From NCBI GenBank assembly GCA_003152595.1, contig PMAM01000161.1, forward strand, positions 3,216 through 10,680: a stretch of 7,465 nucleotides of DNA. The letters run 5' to 3'. The position numbers were made by a program, and so were the translations under genes. A model generated the notes under the pieces. The model was not told the origin of the DNA, did no database searches, and worked only from the letters and a program-made list of their open reading frames with translations. Positions 1-5,369 of this stretch are shown in pieces; the first letter of the stretch is position 1, and the number at the start of each line of letters is the position of its first letter. Origin of the DNA: Acidobacterium sp. (GTDB taxonomy: Bacteria > Acidobacteriota > Terriglobia > Terriglobales > Acidobacteriaceae).

Positions 1-947
1 CGGTTGTGCTCGTCGATGACCGGGTTCACCTCGACGATCTCAAGCGACACCATTCGTCCGTGGTCGGCGATGATCTCCATGGCCAGATGCGCCTCGCGAT
101 AGGTCGCTCCGCCGCGCACCGGCGTTCCGACGCCGGGTGCGTCTTCGGGATCGATCCAGTCCATGTCCAGCGAGACGTGATAGCCGGCCGTCCCGCGGCC
201 CGCGGCTCGCAGCGCTTCCTCCATCACGGCGCGCATTCCGCGCTCGTCGATGTCGCGCATGGTGTACACCTCGGTGATGCCGGCGCGCCGGATGTTCTCT
301 TTCTCGGCGGCATCGATGTCACGCACTCCGATCAGCACCACATTCTCCGGCTGCACCTTGGGCGCCCACCCGAGGATGTTTCCCAGCGGCTCCGGGCCCA
401 ACCCCACCAGTGCGGCCAGCGGCATGCCGTGTACGTTGCCGCTCGGTGAGGTCGCCGGAGTGTTGATATCGGTATGCGCGTCGATCCAGATCAGCCCGAT
501 CTTCTGGTTCTGCTTCCGGTAGAACTCCGCTACGCCGGAAACGCTGCCGGCCGCCACCGAATGATCGCCGCCCAGAATCACGGGAGTCATACCCTCGTTC
601 AGCGTCTTTAACACCATCTCCGCCGCGCGCGTGCAGGTCTCCGTGATTTCCTTCAGGTAGCGCGCGCTTTGGTGGCCCGACGACTTCGTTTCCGCGATCG
701 CCACGCTGATATTGCCGCCGTCGCGCACCTCGTGGCCCAGCGCTTCCAGCCGCGCCTCGAGCCCCGCGACACGCACCGCCGAAGGTCCCATATCGACGCC
801 GCGCCGCGATGCGCCCAGATCCAGGGGCACCCCGATCACTTTGATCTTGCGCGGAGGCAGCGACTGCACGCCGCGATACACGGGTGCAGGCGAGGGAAGC
901 GAGGCCGCCGATCCGGCCTGTACGGGTGTTTCACTCGATCTTGGCAT
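1..947 (-). CDS. rocF: Arginase (C-terminus cut by window edge)
   Basis: Hydrolyses L-arginine to ornithine and urea with a two-manganese centre; cytosolic, arginine catabolism. Reading the minus strand from the ATG at 947-945 gives 315 open codons running off the window start, so about 20-25 C-terminal residues are probably missing. All metal-ligand motifs are visible: GGDHS (H129), DAHTD (D156, H158, D160) and SLDMDWIDP (D261, D263). The substrate region SGNVHGMP (169-176, H173) and the YRE motif (E285) separate arginase from agmatinase-like relatives, as does VEVNPVID near the end. The conserved fold begins near residue 35 (KIKVIGVPLDLG), so this start gives a Pro/Ser/Ala-rich extension of about 34 residues. 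No Shine-Dalgarno sequence is seen before the ATG, which lies 6 bp after the asnS stop, so either translational coupling or an internal GTG start (codons 23 or 27) is possible. Family identity is near certain; the start is not. Confidence 0.95.
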   Translation of the reverse strand, partial: MPRSSETPVQAGSAASLPSPAPVYRGVQSLPPRKIKVIGVPLDLGASRRGVDMGPSAVRVAGLEARLEALGHEVRDGGNISVAIAETKSSGHQSARYLKEITETCTRAAEMVLKTLNEGMTPVILGGDHSVAAGSVSGVAEFYRKQNQKIGLIWIDAHTDINTPATSPSGNVHGMPLAALVGLGPEPLGNILGWAPKVQPENVVLIGVRDIDAAEKENIRRAGITEVYTMRDIDERGMRAVMEEALRAAGRGTAGYHVSLDMDWIDPEDAPGVGTPVRGGATYREAHLAMEIIADHGRMVSLEIVEVNPVIDEHN

Positions 948-953
948 AAAGAA

Positions 954-2318
954 CTACGGATAGATGCGATTCAGCGTCCGGGCGAAGGGGATTGTCTCGC
1001 GCACGTGATCGAGTCCACAGATCCATGCCACCGCGCGCTCGATGCCCATCCCGAAGCCCGAATGCGGAACCGAACCGTACCGCCGCAGATCGAGATACCA
1101 CCTGAACGCATCGATTGGCAACTGGTGCTCCTCGATCCGCTTCTTCAGCAATTCATACGAATGAATACGCTGCGATCCCCCGATGATCTCACCGTAGCCC
1201 TCCGGCGCCAGAACGTCGACGCACAGCGCGTACTGCGGATCCTTTGGGTCTGGCTCCATGTAGAACGCCTTCACGGCGGCGGGATACCGGTGCACCATCA
1301 CAGGCCGGTCGAACTGCGATGAGATGTACGTCTCGTCCGGCGATCCAAAGTCGTTGCCGTACTCGAACGGTGCCTCGAGCAGACCTTTCGCGTGTGCGTC
1401 GTTCAGCATTGTTACTGCTTCGTCATAGCGGAGGCGCGGGAAGGGCGGCTTAATGGTTTCGAGTTTTGTCGTGTCGCGGCTGATGGTCTTCAGCTCCGCC
1501 GCGCGTTTCGTGAGCACCTGCTGGACGATGGCGCTGATGAAGTTCTCGGCCAGGCCCATCAGGTCGTCCAGCGTGGCGAACGCCCACTCCGGCTCGACCA
1601 TCCAGAACTCGGTGAGGTGGCGGCGCGTCTTCGATTTTTCCGCGCGGAAGGTGGGGCCGAACGAATAGACCTTGCCCAGCGCGAGCGCGGTGCTCTCGAT
1701 GTAGAGCTGCCCGCTTTGAGTCAGATACGCCTCGTCGCCGAAGTAGTCGACCGTGAACAGCGTGCTGGTGCCCTCGCACGCCGCCGGCGTCAGGATGGGC
1801 GGATCGGTCAGCACAAAGCCGTTGTCATCGAGAAAATCGCGCGCGGCTTTGATGATCTCGGCGCGGATGCGGAGGATCGCCGCCTGCCGCGGCGTGCGCA
1901 CCCACAGGTGGCGGTGCTCCATGAGGAAGTCGGTGCCGTGCTCCTTGAGCGAGATCGGGAACGGATCGTCTTCGGGCACGCGCTGCACGACCTCGACGTT
2001 GTCGACGTCGAGTTCGTAACCGCCCGGCGCGCGCTTGTCGGCACGAACCTTGCCCGTGACGACGACCGACGATTCCTGGGTGAGCCCCTTCACTGTGTCG
2101 AAAACCTCCGGCGTCACTGCCGCCTTCGGCACAATGCCCTGGATGGTTCCGGTGCCGTCGCGAAAGATGGGGAAGAGCAGCTTTCCGCTCTCGCGCAGGT
2201 TGTAGAGCCACCCCTGCAGCGTAACCGTTTGTCCTTCGTGCTCGCCGATGTGGGCGATGGTCGACAGCGGAGCTTTTGTCGCCGTCTCTGTTACAGTTCC
2301 CGCAGTTTCGTCTGCCAT
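954..2318 (-). CDS. asnS: Asparaginyl-tRNA synthetase (class IIb)
   Basis: Charges tRNA-Asn with asparagine using ATP; cytosolic. The 454-residue protein has an N-terminal OB-fold anticodon-binding domain (about 30-115, including GWLYNLRESGK and FRDGTGTIQG) followed by the class II catalytic core. Motif 2 is at 224-244 (FRAEKSKTRRHLTEFW) and motif 3 at 421-428 (GFGMGIER, with the ATP-binding Arg428). The long GAD insertion of bacterial AspRS is absent and the ending (ETIPFARTLNRIYP) is of Bacillus/Thermus AsnRS style, favouring AsnRS over AspRS. One small difference is Ala446 where IPFPR is usual. The start is supported by AGAGG at 2324-2328, 5 nt before the ATG and overlapping the stop codon of the upstream gene. 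The 8 bp gap upstream and 6 bp gap downstream indicate one transcript with the isomerase-like gene and arginase. Length is normal or slightly long because of about 20 Thr/Ala-rich N-terminal residues. Confidence 0.96.
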   Translation of the reverse strand: MADETAGTVTETATKAPLSTIAHIGEHEGQTVTLQGWLYNLRESGKLLFPIFRDGTGTIQGIVPKAAVTPEVFDTVKGLTQESSVVVTGKVRADKRAPGGYELDVDNVEVVQRVPEDDPFPISLKEHGTDFLMEHRHLWVRTPRQAAILRIRAEIIKAARDFLDDNGFVLTDPPILTPAACEGTSTLFTVDYFGDEAYLTQSGQLYIESTALALGKVYSFGPTFRAEKSKTRRHLTEFWMVEPEWAFATLDDLMGLAENFISAIVQQVLTKRAAELKTISRDTTKLETIKPPFPRLRYDEAVTMLNDAHAKGLLEAPFEYGNDFGSPDETYISSQFDRPVMVHRYPAAVKAFYMEPDPKDPQYALCVDVLAPEGYGEIIGGSQRIHSYELLKKRIEEHQLPIDAFRWYLDLRRYGSVPHSGFGMGIERAVAWICGLDHVRETIPFARTLNRIYP

Positions 2319-2323
2319 AACCG

Positions 2324-2328
2324 CCTCT
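2324..2328 (-). promoter_or_regulatory. Ribosome-binding site of asnS
   Basis: AGAGG on the minus strand with a 5-nt spacer to the asnS ATG. It overlaps the TAG stop (2327-2329) of the preceding gene, a usual arrangement for translationally coupled genes. Confidence 0.75.
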
Positions 2329-3166
2329 AGCTGAGCTTTTTCGCCGCGTCCATCTTCTCAAAGGCCTTCTTCGCCTTTTCTCCAACCGTCTCGACGGGCT
2401 CCCCGAGCGAGTAGTGAATCTCCAGCACGCCGGCCGGAGCCTGCGGCGCCGCTTTCAGGCCACCCAGCGTCTCGTCCCAGTGGATCGTCCCGTCGCCGGG
2501 CCACAAATGCGTGTCTTTATCGCCCTTGTTATCGTGGAGGTGCGAGGAGCGAACATAGCCGTTTACCTCGGAGAGGGCCGAGGCAACGCCATCGCCGAGG
2601 TGTGCGTGCCCTACGTCAAGGCAAACGCCGATATCCTGAAAGTGCCCGGTCGTCAGAATCTCCACCAGATGTGAGGGCCGCGCCACTTCGCCCTGCAGAT
2701 TTTCCACCAGCAACTTCACGCCCAGGGGATTCGCAAACGCCCGCAGATGTTCGAGCGCAGTGATGGAGTGCTCCAGCGCGCGCGGCCCCCACGTGTCCTC
2801 CCGCTCGCCGAGATGGAGAATCAAAAACCGGAACGGCAGCGTCTCCGCGACTTCGAGGGCGCGTTTGATTTCGTCCATCGCATCGATGCGGCGGCTCTTC
2901 TCCGGATGAATCACGTTCACCGCAGGCGCGCCGCTGCGTCCCATCTCGGTATCGGACCACAGCGGCGCATGCATCGAAAACGCCTCGGTGGAATTGGCCC
3001 GGAACCACTCCGCCAGTTCGCGAACGTGGGGGCGGCTGGCGTAGTCGAAGTGCTGGCGCGCGGCGAAAAGCTCGACGCCCTGCGCTCCCGCGCGGGCAAA
3101 GACATCCAGCAGCCCAGGGTGCAGCCGATGATTCAGGAATACGTGCGAGGAAATCACCTTCAGCAT
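2327..3166 (-). CDS. Xylose-isomerase-like TIM-barrel protein (AP endonuclease 2 family)
   Basis: A 279-residue protein of the sugar phosphate isomerase/epimerase superfamily (Pfam AP_endonuc_2 / xylose-isomerase-like TIM barrel). Visible barrel-strand motifs with likely metal or proton-transfer residues are LILHLGE (H118), LLVENLQG (E155), CLDVGHAHLGD (D184, H187), SSHLHDN (H209, H211, D212), DTHLWPGDGTIHW (D218, H220) and VLEIH (E249). This pattern matches sugar isomerases/epimerases better than endonuclease IV, whose DNA-repair signatures are not seen. Substrate and reaction cannot be read from the sequence. It is the first gene of the apparent isomerase-asnS-arginase operon, 108 bp after rplI. 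No ribosome-binding site precedes the ATG; a hairpin at 3167-3207 abuts it. There is no in-frame alternative start before an upstream stop at 3194-3196. There is no signal peptide, so it is presumably cytosolic. The C-terminus (about 256-279) is Lys-rich. Confidence 0.88.
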   Translation of the reverse strand: MLKVISSHVFLNHRLHPGLLDVFARAGAQGVELFAARQHFDYASRPHVRELAEWFRANSTEAFSMHAPLWSDTEMGRSGAPAVNVIHPEKSRRIDAMDEIKRALEVAETLPFRFLILHLGEREDTWGPRALEHSITALEHLRAFANPLGVKLLVENLQGEVARPSHLVEILTTGHFQDIGVCLDVGHAHLGDGVASALSEVNGYVRSSHLHDNKGDKDTHLWPGDGTIHWDETLGGLKAAPQAPAGVLEIHYSLGEPVETVGEKAKKAFEKMDAAKKLS

Positions 3167-3207
3167 GGATGAGAACCAGGAATCGTGATATTCCTATCTT
3201 CTCATCC
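3167..3207 (-). promoter_or_regulatory. Two-part stem-loop abutting the isomerase-like gene start
   Basis: A perfect 9-bp inverted repeat (GGATGAGAA at 3167-3175, TTCTCATCC at 3199-3207) encloses a perfect 6-bp one (AGGAAT at 3178-3183, ATTCCT at 3190-3195) around a 6-nt loop. A 2x3 internal loop separates the stems. The outer stem ends at the base before the ATG at 3166. There is no U-run, so it is not a typical terminator. It could be a DNA operator for a dimeric regulator or an mRNA hairpin affecting initiation. The structure is seen; the function is inferred. Confidence 0.55.
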
Positions 3208-3256
3208 CGCGAGCGCAGTGGAGGGAACAGGCCCCGAACCCGCGTCAGACCGGCGT

Positions 3257-3273
3257 CCGGAGCCCCAATCCGG
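3257..3273 (-). other. Weak hairpin just after the rplI stop
   Basis: CCGGA and TCCGG arms of 5 bp flank a 7-nt loop, beginning 1-2 nt after the rplI stop. There is no U-tract on the transcript side, so it is at most a weak or factor-assisted termination element, or chance in GC-rich DNA. I see no convincing promoter in the rest of this 108-bp spacer. Confidence 0.25.
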
Positions 3274-3274
3274 C

Positions 3275-3733
3275 CTATTCCGCCGCGGCTTCCTCGCCTT
3301 TCACCGTGACGGCGATGTGCGCCGTGACCTCGCGGTGCAGCTTCACCGGAACGTGAAATTCTCCGGTGGACTTCAGCGACTCGTCGAGCTGGACCTTGCG
3401 GCGATCGATGTTGAAGCCCTTCGCGGCCAGCTCCTGCGCGATGTCGCCCGAGGTGACCGAGCCGAAGAGGTGGTCGCCTTCGCCGACCTTCCGCGTGAAG
3501 ACCAGCGCCACCGTGTTGAGCTGCGTAACCAACTGCTCGGCCTCCGCCTTCTCCTTCGCGGAGCGGCGGACTGCGGAAGCCTTCATCTGTTCAATCTCGG
3601 AGCGATTGGCGGCCGTCGCTTCTTTAGCGAGCTTGCGCGGCAGCAGGTAGTTGCGTGCGTAGCCGTCGGCGACTTTCACCACGTCGCCCCGGTGGCCGAG
3701 ACTCGAGACATCTTCTCTGAGGATCACTTCCAT
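3275..3733 (-). CDS. rplI: 50S ribosomal protein L9
   Basis: A structural protein of the large subunit that binds 23S rRNA domain V near the L1 stalk and helps keep reading frame. At 152 residues it is close to the usual 148-150. The N-terminal RNA-binding domain (1-52) has the signature MEVILREDV, with GDVVKVADGYARNYLLP at 16-32. A charged central helix spans about 45-75, and the C-terminal domain contains GEGDHLFGSVTSGDIAQ (84-100) and a second conserved block near 125-145. The start is supported by AGGAG at 3741-3745, 7 nt before the ATG. It is the last gene of the S6-S18-L9 group, 99 bp after rpsR, a spacer holding a tandem repeat and GC-rich palindromes. The C-terminal end is short and acidic/Ala-rich. 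Identification is secure. Confidence 0.98.
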   Translation of the reverse strand: MEVILREDVSSLGHRGDVVKVADGYARNYLLPRKLAKEATAANRSEIEQMKASAVRRSAKEKAEAEQLVTQLNTVALVFTRKVGEGDHLFGSVTSGDIAQELAAKGFNIDRRKVQLDESLKSTGEFHVPVKLHREVTAHIAVTVKGEEAAAE

Positions 3734-3740
3734 TACAGAT

Positions 3741-3745
3741 CTCCT
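3741..3745 (-). promoter_or_regulatory. Ribosome-binding site of rplI
   Basis: AGGAG on the minus strand, 7 nt upstream of the L9 ATG. It lies just downstream of the 14-bp tandem duplication in the leader. Confidence 0.8.
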
Positions 3746-3750
3746 GAACG

Positions 3751-3778
3751 GGGCTCAGAGCGCAGGGCTCAGAGCACA
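3751..3778. repeat. 14-bp tandem duplication in the rpsR-rplI spacer
   Basis: Two adjacent copies, GGGCTCAGAGCGCA (3751-3764) and GGGCTCAGAGCACA (3765-3778), differ at one base. Each can be read as two related heptamers (CAGAGCN, CAGGGCT), giving a 7-base period. The repeat is non-coding and sits 5 nt upstream of the L9 ribosome-binding site on the transcript. Confidence 0.85.
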
Positions 3779-3795
3779 GTTAGCCGGCGTCGGAG

Positions 3796-3822
3796 CGCGC
3801 CCACGCGCGGCCCGGCGCCGGG
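3796..3822 (-). other. Two GC-rich palindromes after rpsR
   Basis: CGCGC-CCAC-GCGCG (3796-3809) and the 12-bp perfect palindrome CCCGGCGCCGGG (3811-3822) lie side by side within about 40 bp downstream of the S18 stop. On the transcript they could form stable stems. No U-run follows, so they are not a standard intrinsic terminator; they might stabilise the rpsR mRNA 3' end, cause pausing, or be chance in GC-rich DNA. Confidence 0.4.
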
Positions 3823-3832
3823 TCGGGTGGTG

Positions 3833-4147
3833 CTAGAACCTCGCCGCGAAGGGCAGCAGAGCGATGTTGCGCGCCCGCTTGATTGCCCGGCTCAGCCGCC
3901 GCTGGTGCGTGGTGCACACGCCGGTGAGCCGCCGCGGCACAATCTTGCCGCGCTCGGCGACAAATCCCTGCAGCAGCCGCACGTCGCGATACGAGATCGC
4001 GTCGATCTTCTCGGTGCAGAATTTGCAGACCTTCTTGCGGCGGAAAAACTTCCGTCCGCCCGGTCCGCCGGGGCCGCCGGGTCCGCGCCCCGCGGGACGT
4101 CCAGCCGGCGCATCCGGCCTTGTATTCGTCGTTGGTTGGTCAGCCAT
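3833..4147 (-). CDS. rpsR: 30S ribosomal protein S18
   Basis: A small-subunit platform protein that binds 16S rRNA as a heterodimer with S6. The conserved core starts near residue 33 and includes VCKFC (C41, C44), YRDVRLL, ERGKIVPRRLTG (65-76), CTTHQRRL (C78, H81) and AIKRARNIALLPF (88-100). The CxxC plus CxxH set is the metal-binding C+ form. Three residues (AIS, 50-52) appear inserted between KID and YRDV relative to the forms I recall. The N-terminus is a flexible 32-residue extension with a GGP repeat (24-31). An ATG 6 nt further upstream (4151-4153) is in frame, but GGAGG at 4155-4159 lies only 1 nt from it and 7 nt from the ATG at 4145-4147, so the 104-residue form is preferred. It lies 70 bp downstream of rpsF, its binding partner. 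Confidence 0.97.
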   Translation of the reverse strand: MADQPTTNTRPDAPAGRPAGRGPGGPGGPGGRKFFRRKKVCKFCTEKIDAISYRDVRLLQGFVAERGKIVPRRLTGVCTTHQRRLSRAIKRARNIALLPFAARF

Positions 4148-4154
4148 CTTCATC

Positions 4155-4159
4155 CCTCC
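4155..4159 (-). promoter_or_regulatory. Ribosome-binding site that decides the rpsR start
   Basis: GGAGG with a 7-nt spacer to the ATG at 4147 but only 1 nt to the in-frame ATG at 4153. The spacing favours the shorter S18 protein. Confidence 0.75.
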
Positions 4160-4187
4160 GCCGGGCAGCCGCTCGCGGCGCCGGCCC

Positions 4188-4201
4188 GAATTTCAAAATT
4201 C
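4188..4201. other. AT-rich palindrome in the rpsF-rpsR spacer
   Basis: GAATTT-CA-AAATTC is a perfect 6-bp inverted repeat with a 2-bp centre in otherwise GC-rich sequence. The loop is too short for a good RNA hairpin, so a protein-binding DNA site is likelier than an RNA structure. It could also be chance. Confidence 0.3.
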
Positions 4202-4217
4202 TCGTTGCAGGCTGCGC

Positions 4218-4679
4218 CTAGGCGCTGGCCTGAGTCGCCGTCTCGGTCTCCGCAGCCGCCGGCGCCGCTTCCGCAGGCGCAGGCACGGGTTCGGACGCTT
4301 CCACCGCTGCAGGAACTACCGCTACCGGCATCGCGCTCACCTTCTTCTTCGTCGCACGAATCGCACGAACTTTCGCGAGGCGCTTCTCCTCCTCGTCCAT
4401 GCGCACCGTGATGAACTTGATCACCGGCTCCGACACGCGCAGACGGCGTTCCAGTTCTGCGATCAGCGAGCCATCGGCGTCGATGGTCAGCAGCACATAG
4501 TTGCCGTCGTTGAATCTCCGCACCATATAGGCCAGCTTGCGCTTGCCCAGCTTCTCGGTCGAGCGGATTGTGCCGCCGCCGCCTGTCACCGTCTGGTCCA
4601 GGTTCGCGATCAGCTTGTCCACATCCTCGTCGGCCACATCGGGCCGAACGATAAACATCACCTCATAGAGACGTTGCAT
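4218..4679 (-). CDS. rpsF: 30S ribosomal protein S6
   Basis: A small-subunit platform protein that forms a heterodimer with S18 before binding 16S rRNA. The RNP-like core (1-98) is complete: MQRLYEVMFIVRPD, LGKRKLAYMV (44-53), GNYVLLTIDADG (59-70), LERRLRVSEPVIKFITVR (76-93). Residues 112-153 form an additional tail rich in Ala, Pro, Glu and Thr, about 40-50 residues beyond the typical core and likely disordered. The start is the only plausible one for the family. Upstream, AAGGA at 4693-4697 is 13 nt from the ATG, rather far, with purine-rich AAGAGAAG nearer. A 7-bp GC hairpin (4698-4715) directly precedes this region and is a candidate for S6:S18 autoregulation. The gene lies 66 bp after pth and 70 bp before rpsR. 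Confidence 0.98.
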   Translation of the reverse strand: MQRLYEVMFIVRPDVADEDVDKLIANLDQTVTGGGGTIRSTEKLGKRKLAYMVRRFNDGNYVLLTIDADGSLIAELERRLRVSEPVIKFITVRMDEEEKRLAKVRAIRATKKKVSAMPVAVVPAAVEASEPVPAPAEAAPAAAETETATQASA

Positions 4680-4697
4680 TGTCTGCTTCTCTTCCTT

Positions 4698-4715
4698 CCG
4701 GACCCGCGGGCCCGG
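4698..4715 (-). promoter_or_regulatory. GC-rich hairpin in the rpsF leader
   Basis: On the transcript CCGGGCC-CGCG-GGTCCGG forms a 7-bp stem with one G-U pair and a CGCG tetraloop. It ends next to the purine-rich AAGGA before rpsF. There is no U-tract, so it is not an intrinsic terminator. Many bacteria have an S6:S18-binding mRNA structure in this leader with a critical CCG trinucleotide. CCG occurs here, but I cannot confirm the fold of that motif. Confidence 0.45.
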
Positions 4716-4745
4716 TAACCGAAATTCGCTTCCCTGGTCCTGCTT

Positions 4746-5369
4746 CTACGCCGTGCCGTTTCCTGCTTCCTCCGGATCCCGGCGGTTGAACTCGTTCATG
4801 GCGGCCGAAATGCCCTTCGTCACCACCATTTCGACGGCGCGTGCGACGCGGTCCAAAACCGGATCGATCGCCGTCAGATCTCGTTTGCCCATCGGGGTCA
4901 GCAGATAATCCTTGCCGCGCCGAAAGGCTTCTTCCCGTACGCCCGGTTCCGGCCCAACACCAATCCGGATCCGCCACCACTCGTCCGTCCCCAATCCGCT
5001 GGAAACCGAACGCGCTCCGTTATGTCCCGCCGGGCTGCCACGCTCGCGAATTCGTAACTTTCCCAGTGGCAAATCCAGCTCGTCGTACATCACCAGCAGG
5101 TTTCCGGGAAGCTCGAGGTCCAGTTCGTCCACGAGATCTCCCACGGAATGCCCGCTCAGGTTCATCCAGGTCTCCGGCTTGGCCAGGATCACCTCCCGGC
5201 CCGCCATCTGCACCCTCGCTGTGAGCGCGCGGCAGCGGCGGTTGGCCACTTCTGCGTTGCGCTCACCGGCGATGCGGTCAATCGCCAGAAAACCCGCATT
5301 GTGCGGCGTGAACTGATACTCGATGCCCGGGTTCCCAAGCCCGACCACCAGAAACACGCCGCTTCCCAC
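4746..5369 (-). CDS. pth: Peptidyl-tRNA hydrolase
   Basis: Cleaves the ester bond of peptidyl-tRNAs released from stalled ribosomes, recycling tRNA; cytosolic and usually essential. The 207 residues cover the whole family length. Key residues are visible: GLGNPG (N13), TPHNAGF (catalytic H23), TWMNLSG (N70), YDELDLPLGKLRIR (D96) and GHNGARS (N117), followed by the usual RIGVG. The annotated start is a GTG (5369-5367) immediately after the rplY TAA, so the two are translationally coupled. A second GTG at codon 5 would give the more typical short N-terminus before the FLVVGLGNPG strand; neither has a strong ribosome-binding site. The C-terminus (about 195-207) is a short polar tail. Pairing with rplY is common in bacteria. 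Confidence 0.97.
   Translation of the reverse strand: MGSGVFLVVGLGNPGIEYQFTPHNAGFLAIDRIAGERNAEVANRRCRALTARVQMAGREVILAKPETWMNLSGHSVGDLVDELDLELPGNLLVMYDELDLPLGKLRIRERGSPAGHNGARSVSSGLGTDEWWRIRIGVGPEPGVREEAFRRGKDYLLTPMGKRDLTAIDPVLDRVARAVEMVVTKGISAAMNEFNRRDPEEAGNGTA

Noticed and set aside
6..449. Plus-strand open frame of 147 codons near the window start
   Set aside because: Antisense to arginase, whose catalytic motifs are all intact on the minus strand.
954..2318. AspRS or an AsnRS-like amidotransferase paralogue instead of AsnRS
   Set aside because: The OB-fold domain, absence of the GAD insertion, and AsnRS-style motifs 2 and 3 favour a full AsnRS.
1392..2330. Plus-strand open frame of 312 codons opposite asnS
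   Set aside because: Antisense to a fully conserved AsnRS; its length reflects the lack of stops in GC-rich complementary frames.
3185..4411. Long plus-strand open frame of 408 codons opposite L9, S18 and S6
   Set aside because: It lies antisense to three secure ribosomal protein genes, and its Arg/Pro/Ser-rich translation resembles no protein I know. It is a GC-driven shadow frame.
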